The notes under the pieces: generated by a model
The model's database searches: none
What the model was told of the DNA's origin: nothing
What the model saw: only the letters and a program-made list of their open reading frames with translations
Origin: Haliotis asinina
Taxonomy: Eukaryota > Mollusca > Gastropoda > Lepetellida > Haliotidae
Assembly: GCF_037392515.1 (NCBI RefSeq)
Contig: NC_090282.1
Span: forward strand, 57,684,843 to 57,748,842
Direction of reading: 5' to 3'
DNA length: 64,000 bases
Program-made: the position numbers and the translations under genes
In this document: positions 39,901 through 50,169 of the stretch, piece after piece
Numbering within the stretch: position 1 is the first letter of the stretch
Layout of the letters: every line of letters begins with the position of its first letter

Positions 39901-42900
39901 ACTTCTTGGATATTGACATTCAGGACAAGGCCAGATTCTATTATGCACTCCTCACTGGGGCTGCTGACAAGAAGGTGAGCAAGTTGAAGAAATGATCTCA
40001 TCACATGCATCTCAAGTTCAGTTAACCCTGGTCAAAATCATGACAATTGCTTTACAAGATTGGTTGAGTGATGTTATGTGTCACATATCGATATTGCTGA
40101 TTGGGGACGTATTGAGTCATGTTGAAGTATCACAAATCCATATTGAAAATCCGAGACATATTGAATGATGCTATGCAGGTTTGGTGATATTAGTGTGTCA
40201 CATATCGATATTGTAGATTCAAAACGGATTGAGTGATGCTTTACAGTTGTGGTGATATCAGAGTGTCATATCAATATTGTAGATCCAAGACATATTGAGT
40301 GATTCTGTTCAAATCTGGTAACGTCAATGTGTCACTTATTGATATTATAGATCTAGGATGTATTGAGGGACGCTGTATAGGTCTGGTGATGTTAATGTGT
40401 CACACATCTATTTTGCAGATCCAGGATGTATTGAGTGATATTAAAGTGTTCTATATCGATGTTGCAGATCCGGGATGTATTGAGCGATGCCATGCAGGGT
40501 GGCCATGTGACAGAACAGACTTTCTCCTCACTGCTGCCAGGTGGGTAGGAAATCCTCTGAAATTCCCTGTATGTGAAGATAGTGGAACACTTGAAATTCC
40601 TTGTACTTCCATTCTAACTGAAATGGACGTACAATACACTGACCCAGTGGAAGCCTCCCTTTCCCGCCAATACGGTCACATGACCAGCCATGCTTATCAA
40701 TCTCTCCATCACCCGACGTGGACGGTTGGAGGCACTTTGGGTCCCGATACAGTAATAAGTTTATGTTTATATTTCAGTCCTGTAAACTAATTGTGTTGTA
40801 TTTGATTTTTGGATTGTAATTATTATTGTCATGATGTAAAATTATTGTTGAATTTATATATTTTCGTGTGCCTTGGACACATTCCCTTCAACTTGGTCTT
40901 AGTTGATTAAATCATGCTCCTAGTGTAAGCTGCAGCTGTCAGCAGTTGATCTGTACATATAATGTCCTTCATGTAAACCTGTTTGTTCTTTCACTGTTCA
41001 CAGTGAACTTCATAATAATTTATCTAATTCAGAATTTGCATTCTATTTAAATATTGTTCAAAGGCTTGCTACCCCAACATACCCTTGGAGCATGGTTTTT
41101 CAGCAATGTGATTGTCCCTCCCTACAAATGTTACATCTATGACGAACCTCTACTACTTCCTGAGGTGACCCGTGAAGGGAAGAATAGGCCTTCGGCAACC
41201 CATGGTTGCCATAAAAGGTGACTATGGTTGTCGTAAGAGGCGACTAACAGGATCGGGTGGTCAGGCTTGCTGACTTGGTTGACACGTGTCTTCGGTTTCC
41301 AATTGCGCAGATCGATGCTCATGTTGTTGATCACTGGATTGTCTGGTCCAGACTCAATTATATACAGACCGCCGCCATATAGCTGGAATATTGCTGAGTG
41401 CGGCGTAAAACCTTCAAAGGGTCTACTTTCTACGCACTCATCTAGAATGTCTACACTCAACACGTCAGGTGCTTCTGTGAATCAACCGCCGCTTCATGCA
41501 CCACAGTCACTGGACACAGTCCTCTTCATGCACCACAGTCACTGGACACAGTCCTCTTCATGCACCACAGTCACTGGACACCTGCCTCTTCATGCATCAC
41601 AGTCACTGGACTCAGTTCTCTTCATGTAACAGTTCACCACTCTTATGATGAACCTGAAGGACTGCCGGTTTGAAGAGGAACAGAAACGCCAGTCAGCAGC
41701 TACAAGTACAGTTACCTTGCGTGACACTTCATCAGCTGCATTAGGTCTGCCATATGAAGTGGAGGCATCATATGCACACTGCCATTCACGGAAATCATCA
41801 CTGTTGACTGTAATATCGCGTCACAGTATGAATGAAGCTCCTTCCATCGACTTGCTGAGTGCTCACATTCATGTATCCTCCAACAGCTGCAAGTGTTCAC
41901 TCTCTACATCTCCCATTCGTCGGAGATGCCGTCATCATTTCTCTTCTTCATCAGGTGCGGATTCACGCAGGCATGTGCGAAGGATTCAGGAGTGGCAGTC
42001 ATTCCAGGGATACACATAGAAAGGAGCAACACGATGACATTCAATGCAGAAGGACAGAGATGTTTTGATAGACAGAGTTATCGATCTCTATCACAGGAGG
42101 ATCCTTTCTCTGACTCAAAGATTGAGATTGGTTCCCAGTACATATCAAGGAACTAGGACAACCAACACTACAACTGCCAGAGTGGTTGAACACCTACTCA
42201 TCCATCTGCACACCAAACAAGCACATTGCAATCAAACATCATTCCAAATTTAAGTCTGGATTCTATCAAGGCCTGCTTAAAACATCGAGGATATTGTAAA
42301 TCACGAAATTTTGCGTCACAATATTTTTGTGAGTGGCGACAAACAGACGTTTTTGCATCATGATATTTTTGCAACTTGCCTAATTCTCAACACATAGTTT
42401 AGTTTGACAGTTTCAAAGCTTATTGCATCTGAAAGTTCCAACTGAGGTAAGTCCAATCGCATACTAGTATTGAAGTTTGCTGCTAATCTTGAACTAAGTT
42501 CAGTGGAGTACTTCCTCGTGTATGCAATCAGTGATGTTTTCCTAAAAACAACACACTCTACATTGGCCAGATAAGCCTAAAACAGTTCAGAGGGATTAAA
42601 TTATATGGCATGACTCTATTAAATTGGTGGACTCAAAAGCAAACTATAAATAATGTGTCAAATTTTAAACAGACATACACTTCACAATCATGTTGAAGTT
42701 TGTTACTGTTACCAAGTGACAGGTTTACATGACCCGTCCAAGGCCTCCACACCTGAGAAAGCTGCTCGTATGGAAGCAGTGAACAAGAAAAATAAAGACA
42801 ATAAGAGTTCTTCTACATCTGACAAGTCAATGCAGAGTCGAGCAGAAAAGAAATAATAACTACTATTCTCCTGAGACTCAGGCAAAAATTGCAAAATATG

Positions 42901-45900
42901 CATCTGAACTTGTTGCAGACCATCTAAATGAAATTCGGAAAGCAGATGGTATTGTAAACAGACACATTGTACTTGCCACAGCACATTGTATTGTTCTGCA
43001 TGAAAATCGAAAATGGTGATCCGATTCGTTTGGACAATGGATGGTCGAATTCATTTCTTCAGAGGTATGGTTTTGTGAAAAGAAAAGCAACAAAGGCTGC
43101 CAGGAAAGTACCATCAGACTTCGAGCAAAAACAAGAAGAGTTCATCAGCAGTGTAGGGGAGACGATCGCAGCTAAATCCATTCCATCAGACCTAATCATA
43201 AACTTTGATCAAACTGGTGTCAAGATTGTTCCTGTCTCCAACTTGACATTGGCCAACCAAGGTACTTAACAAGTGTCTGTGATAGGTGTGGAAGACACAT
43301 AATGCGAGATTACCATGTTGCTTTGTAGCACTGCATCTGGCAACCTGTTACCCCCCCCTCCCCCTGGTCATTTATCAAGGACTCACCGACAAGTGCCATG
43401 CAGACTACAACTTTCCTGACGAATGGCACATGACATGCACGGTCAATCACTGGAGTAACTAAGACACAATGTTCTATTACGTGGATCAGGTTTTAGTACC
43501 ATATACTAAGAAAGTAAAAAAGTCACTACGTTTGCCGGCCAGTCGGAAATCTCAAGCCATATTTGACGTGTTTGCTGCCCAAAGATGTCATTAATTCCTG
43601 GATCTATTGATAAAATGCAACTTTGAAGTGAGATTTGTGCCAGCAGGTTGCATGGACGAGTTGCAACCAATGGACCTATCCGTGAATGGGGATTTTAAAA
43701 CACTGATGAAGGACCACTTTAGTCAGTGGTATGCAGATAAAGTGTCGGCAAACTTAAAAGACAATGTCGTCACAAAAGCTGTTGATCTCCGGATCAGTGT
43801 CATCAAACCTATCCACGCCCGCCGGATGGCCTTTGACACAGTATCTAAGGACAAAGAATGTGTGTTGTGTGGTTGGTGCCTGTCTGGACCATCAGACGTA
43901 CTGATTGAGTGACTTTTGCGACATGTGAGTACTAGTTATACTAGTAATTAGTCTTCCTTCATGTTGTTGTCATTGCTTAATTGATTGTCCAGATCAGTTA
44001 TTAATCATATGAACTGGTGAATAATAAATCGATGATAGGACACTTTGTTTGTTGATTATTAGTTGTTGTGTTCTGCCAGCAAACTGCGTCATGATATTTT
44101 TGCTAGCTCAAGTCATTCGCAATTTTCGCAAAAATGTCATGCTCGCAAAAATTTCATGATTTACAGTATTCTACTAGAGCGGCAACGGCAGTTACCATAG
44201 ATCTACCCGCTTCTTATACAACGATAAATGGATGCGGCTTGAAAGATACGCCAGAAAGAAAGGCTTTACTGCAATGAAGGCCACACATCTTCAAGTAGCG
44301 GACTACTTATATTATCTACGACATACCAGAGGACTGAAAAGTTCTACAGGTTCAGAAAGGTGGACATACTTGGCAGCACTGAGCTCTTTTATCATCACGA
44401 AAATGGGGATAAAGCTGACTACAGTACCTGAACTACTCACCTTACTACAATTGTTGAAGCAGGAAGACCAACAACACAGATTTAAGGCTCCAGCTTGGGA
44501 TTTAAATGTCCTTCTGCAACACCTTACAAGTGATGTCTAGAGACCAACAGACTGGTCATCACTTGAATTATTGACACAGGAAACACTGTTCCTACTCACC
44601 TACAATGGCACACATGTCAGAAATACATGCTCTGGACATCAGACATACACAATTCAACTTAAGTCAGCGTGAGATTGTACATCTAGGTCTAAGATGGAAT
44701 TTCAAAGTCAACTGCCTGGACGACCGGACAGACAGTTCCACACCCCAGCAGTATCTACATTATCTACAGGATTTATCATTATGCAAAGTCAGAGCATTGA
44801 AAGTATATCTCCAACCAACTAAAACAAGGAGACAACATTTCGAGTGCCTATTCATCCCATTATCTACTGAGACACCTATGGAAGTATCCCACAACACTAT
44901 CACAGGCAGTATGGATGAGAGCCGTTATACTGAGGGCCTACAAAGCAGCAGGACTTGAACCTTCGTGAGCTTCCAATCCACACGACGTGAGAGCCTTGGC
45001 ATCGACACTCGCTCTACATGAAAACTATTTGCTAACAACGTCTAACGGAGGGCTGCTTTTGGAAATCAAATATGGTGTTTGCAAACCACTACCTACAGGA
45101 CATCGCCTCGGAGGACATCACTGGCATTCACCAATTTAGGCCACTTGTTGCACAAAAACTAAGAGTTCCAAAAAGGCGCTGAGTTTCACTCACCCTTATA
45201 TCATGTGACTCGTTGAGACCAAGACGCTCTGCGTAGTATAATGGTTTGGGGTCCATGTGCATGTCTTGAACAGACTTGCATGAGTGATTATGACCCGGTA
45301 CACGTAATGAAGATACTTGTACATGTAAAGTGTCACAACTGGCAGCCAACAGAATCCAGCGTGGCCAGACCTACCACCATTTCTGTCAGATTTTGTAAGC
45401 ATAATAAGCATGAGTCAGGATAAGGAATAATATGTACATGTAATTTTCTGAATAAAATTGATATTTTGTACATATCCTGAATCATTGCGACAAGCCCTCC
45501 CAACAGTCCCTCTCAGAATTCACAGTCAATCTCTTGTCGGGCTTATGAGATTGGCTGATCATGTGACCATATTGGTGGGAAAGGGAGGCTCCAGGTGAGT
45601 GAGTGTATTGTACGTCTGCTTCAATTAGAAGGGAACGTCAAGGAATTTCAAGTGTTCCACTATCTTCGCATAGAGAGAGTAGACAAGCATAATAAGCATG
45701 AGTCAGGATAAGTATAAAATATCAATTTTATTCAAAAACTTACATTATTACACACAGAAGATTTGGAAGAATGATTGCAGATGATCTAAAGAACCAAATG
45801 TATCAAGACTCCTTCATAAAGGTACAAATATCCTAAGTGTCACTGGTACTGAAACAGGATTTGTTTTGAGTACAATTTAGCAAGTATATTTTGAAACTTG

Positions 45901-48900
45901 TTTAAGAATTAATACAAAACCAGAAATTTAGTAGTTGCAGTTACTTTCATGATTGTGTGGTCAGTTGTGAAGATGTGTAATGTAAAGATCTTCCTTCCAG
46001 GATCAATGAACACACCTATGAGGACAGAACTACACCAGTTGAAACAGCCAATACTCAAATGGGAGAGGTATGAATTTTCTGTAGTTTTTCAGTTGTTCTA
46101 GATTCCCATGTTACATGTTTGTGATATGTGTTAAGTTGTGTGTGCATGTGTTTGTCTGTCACTCTAAATCTTGCATACATAGTTTTATTGTATTCTTGCA
46201 GGTTAGGCTTACAGCCTGAATTCAAAAGTGAAACCAGTTTTATCTTCAACAATGGTGAGTGAAGTTAGTGTGTTTAGACAGGATCAGGGGGACTCTCTGA
46301 CTTGATTGGCACATGTCACTGTATCCCAATACATCAAAGCTAGTGATGTTGATCACTGGATAGCTTGGTACAGTCTTGATTACTAGTATTTACAGACTGC
46401 CAGCAAATTAAAATTATTAGGATGCAGATATTCTTGGTCAAATTATTTTTTAAGTCCATTAGTTTCCTTTTATGATCATTATTATGTTTCAGATATGCTG
46501 AGCTACATGAAGTGGTTAGACACTCTTAAAGTCTCACTGCAGATCACCCATAGTCTACAAATGGTAAGTTGACACCAATCGTAAGGTCAGGACATATAGA
46601 TCAACACCTTGTAGGCAGTTTGTTGGTTCATTATGTGGTCCCTGGGTCAGGCAACAAAATATGCTTATCAGAATATGTTTACTTATTTTAGGCTATGCAA
46701 ACCATATTCACTAAATGTACAGGGGAAGTGGGGTAGCCTAGAGGTTAAAGTGTTTGCTCATCACGCCAAACATCCGGGTTCCATTACCCACCTGGGTACA
46801 TGTGTGAAACACATTTCTGGTAATCCCCACTGTGATATTGCTGGAATATTATTGAAAGCTTTGTAAAACTAGACACACTCAGTCCCTAAATACACCAATA
46901 TATATGAAGGCAGTGAACTGTTAATCACATCAAGTGTACATTTTTGTCACATACAGTCATAGTAATTATATGATGTAGTCATCAATCCATGAGAAACTGT
47001 GACTAAATATAATAGTTACACTCTACATTATTTCATTCAAACAAATATTCCACCCTTGATCAGATTTGTGGGTCATTAAGATATTGCTCCAGTCATACCT
47101 TGGAATATAATAAAGAAGACATATCATACACTGATGTTTGAGCCCTGAAAGATGTGATGTTGTTTCAGCTGCAGAAGAGCCAGTTTGACACTCTGCATGC
47201 ATTATCCATCAAGGTGGAGACCAGTGACATCTACAAACAACACAAAGGTGAGCTTCCTATCTCCCACCAAATCCACAGTTCAATAGCATCAGCCTGGACA
47301 GTTGGAGATTAGTGGCCCCATTTTCTGGCCATGTTATACCGAAATAAGTTGAAAAGATGCAGCTTGTTACCCTGGGATGTAACAAGGACTGGTCAGCTCA
47401 GTACCAGTATGATCCATGTTGGTATTGATGGTTGGATAGTTTGCTGTTTAATCCCACCCTGTGCAATATTCCAGCTACGTAACAGTTATTATTGTTTACA
47501 GAATGGAGGGGTTCATTCATGATTTGGTTGCGTCATGAATCATAATATCAGTTACACTCACAACCTTTGGGAGCTTCCTACTCTTCATGTCTCTCATGAC
47601 ACACTTTTTATGCTTTTATGTCCATAGATATGAAAGAGGATAGAGATTATACGTCATCTTGTTCAATTTCAGATGTACATGTGGCCTGCATGAACAGACA
47701 TGGTGAGAACATGCTTGCTGTTTGATTATTTTGGTAGTGATATGTACCAGTAAAAGTAATTGCATATAAGTGAAGTAATATACAACTGTAAGTATCTCTT
47801 TCATTCTGTCATTTGTTGACTGGCTGTAAAAATGTTAATGTTTAAATTAAAACATCAACAACAAAACTAATATTTAGCAACCTTATGCGTAACCCAATAG
47901 AAACAGGTATCGTACATCTTCTCGTCATCATGTTCATGTCTTTGGATTTCAATTTTCCAGACAGTAAACAGCTCATTGTAGAACTTCAACCATCTTTACC
48001 AGATCCTGCTAGCTTTGACACAAGGTACATAAGTCACACTGTTTATTTTCACATTTTCCTGTGTTGAACATGTAAATAGTTTAAATTCCTTGCACGTGCT
48101 GTGTAGATGGTAATATCTTAGTGTACACAAGCACAATCCAGATAATTTATTCTGTTTAGATTAAGAACTGTGTTTTCAGATCAAATGTCTTGCAGCATTT
48201 TATTACGTTTTATTACCTCTGGTAACTGACACTGCACAAAGATCATCCACCTGTGCTAATCGTTTTCAAAAGTTATCATCAGTAAACCAGTTTGGTTGTT
48301 TGGTAGACTGGCACAATTTGAATATCAGGTATATTTTCATAAATGGTTGGATTAAGGTTTTGGGTGACAGTGGTTATCATGATATACTGAGGTGTGTTGC
48401 ATCACACAGCCACTGGTATTACTGAGATTATGGCTTGTTCTTAAGACAAAACTGTCTTTCATAAGTGAATGTCTTGTTTTACAGCTGTTTATGAAAATGA
48501 CAAAAGAGCGGAGGTTCATGGTCATAAAAAAACACAAACCAGTTGTATAGTCTGGAGTGGATTTTGAATTTCTGTGTTTGTTTCATTATATTTTCAGTGC
48601 TATGTTCGCCTCATACAAGAATGACACGTACTACTGTAGTCTGCCCACCACAGACATCAGCTTTGAGGACCTGCTCCTGCCTTACCCCTGGACCCACGTG
48701 GGACTGGAGGGCCAGAGCAAGTCACTATTCTTCTCAAGCCTCTGGGATCACATCACTGGCTGTTCAAACCCTAAGTGAGTGGAGAATTAATATTAAATTA
48801 TGAATAGTTTTCATTTGGGCACAATAGTCTTTGGACAGCTAGATCATAGTTTGAGCAGACGTAAGTGATCTAGGAAATGTTTTCCCATGGCGAAATTGAA

Positions 48901-50169
48901 GTAACCAAACCCCAAATTGAAGAACCACCTCAAAAATCAAATCGTTCATATCTGGTGGTGCCTGTGAGTAGTATACAGAGCTAAATTTATCACATCAGTT
49001 TTCATATCATACCTTGTATCAGTCTGAGATCACATAATCAGCAGAAAGGATCATGGGTTCATTTTGGGGCTTGATCTTTAAACTCACACATAGGTATCAG
49101 TATTTATCATATGCTATAACACCTATATTAGAATGTATCTATTTCCAAATCAGTGAGGTAAGTCACGTTTTGGGGTAGACTCTGTCATATTAAACTTAAG
49201 CCAGATCAACAGACAGTATATATACTAAAGGGAGATAAGTCCAGTTTCTTACCACATGGGCTGATATCTTTCTTCATCAAAATGCATTGACAGGCCATAT
49301 AACCCTGGTTATAAGTGAAATATTGGACAGGTTATGACAACCCCCCAGAGGTGATATAACAATCTCTATGTTGGTTCTGTAGATATATCATCATGAACAG
49401 GTGGATCATATCAGGCCCGAAGAGAGATATGAAATTTATATTATATACTTATAACAAATTTTTCCATCAGAATGGAATTATTACACATCTGTTTCTTCTG
49501 TTCATGCTTGCAGGGAAGGCCTGCAGTCTGTGAAGGTTTTGTCATGTCCTCTTTCGAAATTACAGCAGGAATGGGACAGGTTTCAACTTGGACCTGGTCA
49601 GTATATCTCTTGTCATTAACTTGGTATGACCCATGAAGATCCAGGTTAGAACTGATCTTCAGTAACTCATATTTGTCGGACACGACTAACGGGATCAGGT
49701 GATTAGACTCGCTGACTTGGTCGACGACATGTCATTGTATCCTGTTTTTGTAGAACGATGCTCATGTTTTTAATCACTGAATCTGATTCAGTTTAGTCCA
49801 TACTTGATTAGCAGACCGCTAACATATCGCTGGAACATTGGCAAATGCAACGTAAAACTAAACTCAGTGACTCAATCACTTTAACTTGGTAAATATTCGG
49901 TACATGAGTATTAATAAAAAGAACTTAGTTTCCGAATATTTTTCATATTTTGGTTTCATTTTTAAGAAGTGTCTGTTGATGGTTGCACTGGAACAATTTG
50001 TTGTATTTTATTTGCAGAAAAAACATCATATCTGATCTTCCTGCCTGCCAAATATCATCTGCTGTTCAAAGTTCAAGAGAGGCAAGACAACTTAGTTGTG
50101 TCCATAGCAACTGATTACTGGAAAATACTTCCTCATGTTAATGAATACCTGTGCCAACTTGATACATAA
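27949..50169 (+). CDS. AP5B1: AP-5 complex subunit beta-1, complete 25-exon gene
   Basis: This encodes the large beta subunit of the AP-5 adaptor complex. In other animals AP-5 works at late endosomes/lysosomes with SPG11 and SPG15 in retrieval of cargo. Coding exons: 27949-28083, 29253-29344, 30735-30861, 31106-31234, 31679-31791, 32468-32516, 33001-33165, 33902-33976, 34253-34390, 35240-35387, 36282-36438, 37266-37355, 37960-38095, 38527-38662, 39868-39974, 40468-40540, 46001-46067, 46202-46254, 46493-46563, 47169-47247, 47673-47702, 47961-48024, 48598-48774, 49514-49596, 50018-50169. Every border is GT..AG and all phases join, giving 2646 nt or 881 aa. Human AP5B1 is 878 aa. Family resemblance is clear at residues 296-341 (SSEEKLLMRRLVTAVNQKSI), near 585 (ARFYYALL), near 768 (FEDLLLPYPW) and at the C terminus (WKILPHVNEYL). 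The first half is an alpha-solenoid trunk; the last ~240 residues form the appendage-like part. The ATG follows TTCAG, so an upstream exon is possible. Confidence 0.94.
28738..29193. mobile_element. MITE-like element in AP5B1 intron 1, with an internal third copy of its end
   Basis: CGTCTCCTATTCTCGCG at 28738-28754 is matched by its exact reverse complement CGCGAGAATAGGAGACG at 29177-29193, giving a 456-bp unit. A third copy, CTCGAGAATAGGAGACG, sits inside at 28978-28994 in the same orientation as the right end. No target duplication was clear. Confidence 0.7.
30203..30373. mobile_element. Foldback element in AP5B1 intron 2
   Basis: The left arm GAGGATGAAGACTTTTGTGG...ACAACTTCTTTC...CAGTGGATGCGA pairs over about 75 bases with the right arm, whose reverse complement reads GAGGATGAAAATTTTTTACG...ACAACTTCTTTC...CAGTGGATGTGA. 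The arms are imperfect, so this is an old foldback MITE. TTTTGTACATGA occurs close to both outer sides. Confidence 0.75.
31813..32010 (+). mobile_element. Diverged family B SINE in AP5B1 intron 5
   Basis: It runs from GACCCGTGAAGAATTGATCT through GATCGCTGGATTGTCTGGTC to a degraded tail (TAAGACTAAGCTTACTCACT). It is older than the intergenic copy at 10281. Confidence 0.8.
33284..33711. repeat. Four tandem copies of a 107-bp unit in AP5B1 intron 7
   Basis: Copies start at 33284, 33391, 33498 and 33605, exactly 107 bp apart. Copies 2-4 look identical; copy 1 differs at only two or three sites (GATATTCAAC, GAGTGTATG). Each holds TGTGGC, TTGCT, GCCACA, a perfect 6-bp stem with a 5-base loop. The array follows exon 7 by about 120 bp. 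Confidence 0.97.
34970..35022 (+). mobile_element. Family B SINE tail fragment in AP5B1 intron 9
   Basis: GAAATATTACTGAGTGCGGC followed by ATAAAACTAAACTCAC matches the common 3' tail. The rest of the element is gone. Confidence 0.65.
38958..39314. mobile_element. 357-bp MITE with perfect 23-bp ends and TA flanks in AP5B1 intron 14
   Basis: The left end (38958-38980) begins CTGCTTGACAAGTATTAG and is an exact inverted match to 39292-39314. TA precedes the left end (38956-38957) and follows the right end (39315-39316). This is what Tc1/mariner/pogo-type insertions leave. There is no internal coding sequence, so it is non-autonomous. Confidence 0.85.
40100..40520 (+). repeat. Minisatellite made from copies of the exon 16 splice-acceptor region
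   Basis: Seven copies of a unit containing (TTG)YAG followed by ATCCRGGATGTATTGAGYGA start at about 40100, 40149, 40217, 40283, 40351, 40419 and 40468. Spacing is 66-68 bp inside the array and 49 bp at both ends. The last copy is the real 3' splice site and first ~30 bases of AP5B1 exon 16. The others have mostly lost the CAG (TGTAG, TATAG, TGAAA), except the one at 40419, which keeps TTTTGCAG. Confidence 0.88.
41167..41411 (+). mobile_element. Family B SINE inside the retroelement remnant
   Basis: It runs from GACCCGTGAAGGGAAGAATA through GATCACTGGATTGTCTGGTC to GCTGAGTGCGGCGTAAAACC. The (CTCA)n tail is missing. It is close to the reference copy at 10281. Confidence 0.88.
41492..41629. repeat. 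32-bp tandem repeat, about 4.3 copies
   Basis: CTTCATGCACCACAGTCACT followed by GGACACAGTCCT recurs at 41492 and 41524 and twice more with a few changes. It lies in AP5B1 intron 16, just left of the recombinase remnant. Confidence 0.93.
42294..44166 (+). mobile_element. Pogo-like DNA transposon inserted at a TA
   Basis: The left end TTGTAAATCACGAAATTTTG (42294) is an inverted match to the right end, whose reverse complement starts CTGTAAATCATGAAATTTTT. TA flanks both sides (42292-42293 and 44167-44168). The recombinase frame outside reads GGA-TA | T-TCT, so the flanking sequence becomes continuous if the element and one TA are removed. The insertion is therefore precise and younger than the recombinase gene. 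It carries a decayed transposase. Confidence 0.88.
42655..43915 (+). pseudogene. Decayed pogo/Tigger-type (DDE superfamily) transposase
   Basis: Segments in different frames match the order of pogo-like transposases. A region with SPETQAKIAKYASE lies at about 42872-42915. LDNGWSNSFLQRYGFVKRKA (about 43031-43090) resembles the CENPB-type DNA-binding part. NFDQTGVKIVPVSN (about 43203-43245) holds the first catalytic aspartate. FVPAGCMDELQPMDLSVNGD (about 43631-43690) holds the last acidic residue of the triad. Stops and frameshifts at about 42855, 43016, 43270 and 43590 separate them. The element cannot supply its own transposase. Confidence 0.82.
46268..46410 (+). mobile_element. Diverged family B SINE fragment in AP5B1 intron 18
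   Basis: GACAGGATCAGGGGGACTCT, then TTGATCACTGGATAGCTTGG and TTACAGACTGCCAGC, follow the middle of family B. Head and tail are lost. Confidence 0.65.
46726..46890 (+). mobile_element. tRNA-derived SINE (family A) in AP5B1 intron 19
   Basis: The head GTGGGGTAGCCTAGAGGTTA, the B-box-like GGGTTCCATTACCCACCTGG and the tail TTTGTAAAACTAGACACACT are present but diverged. Confidence 0.82.
49627..49882 (+). mobile_element. Old family B SINE in AP5B1 intron 24
   Basis: It runs from ACCCATGAAGATCCAGGTTA through CGACTAACGGGATCAGGTGA to the tail AACGTAAAACTAAACTCAGT. The head differs from the young copies (GAAGATCCAGG in place of GAAGGTCCCGG). That variant is shared with the copies at 51165 and 54216, which suggests an older subfamily. 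Confidence 0.8.

Larger units (their letters stand above)
42177..45183 (+). pseudogene. Tyrosine recombinase pseudogene, split by a pogo-like insertion
   Basis: The first part ends in LDSIKACLKHRGY at 42293. The reading frame resumes at 44169, directly after the inserted transposon. The N-terminal SAM-like/core-binding region includes HLQVADYLYYLRHTRGL (about 44283-44335) and KAPAWDLNVLLQHLT. The catalytic part has SEIHALDIRHTQ (about 44614-44650), where the expected box I arginine is not seen. NPHDVRALASTLALH (about 44977-45020) resembles the conserved HxxR box. Frameshifts near 44228 and 44600 and stops at about 44539 and 44970 make it inactive. Resemblance is to recombinases of DIRS/Ngaro elements; a Crypton origin is less likely. 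Confidence 0.72.
40575..45738 (+). mobile_element. Broken tyrosine-recombinase retroelement (DIRS/Ngaro-like) filling AP5B1 intron 16
   Basis: A recombinase-like coding remnant (42177-45183) is bracketed by inverted repeats: 40575-40690 against 45552-45669, about 115 bp with scattered mismatches. Near the right end 45397-45424 is repeated directly at 45685-45712, and 45444-45482 is repeated inverted at 45699-45738. Such a mix of inverted ends and an internal complementary patch is known from DIRS-type elements. No reverse transcriptase or RNase H segment was seen, so the copy is internally deleted. A family B SINE (41167-41411) and a pogo-like transposon (42294-44166) lie inside. Outer limits are approximate. 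Confidence 0.6.

Noticed and set aside
40299..40790. 163-codon open frame (+) across exon 16 of AP5B1
   Set aside because: It reads exon 16 in the wrong frame, and its length comes from the stop-poor minisatellite and the inverted repeat next to it. The AP5B1 frame through exon 16 joins exons 15 and 17 perfectly.
45480..45592. Candidate extra AP5B1 exon (open stretch followed by GTGAGT)
   Set aside because: Inserting it breaks the phase between exon 16 and the exon at 46001, which join directly. The stretch is also an inverted copy of 40575-40690, so it belongs to the retroelement ends.
47330..47480. Possible further family B SINE in AP5B1 intron 20
   Set aside because: Only short phrases (GCAATATTCCAGCTACG, TTGATGGTTGGATAG) match, which is too little to call a copy.
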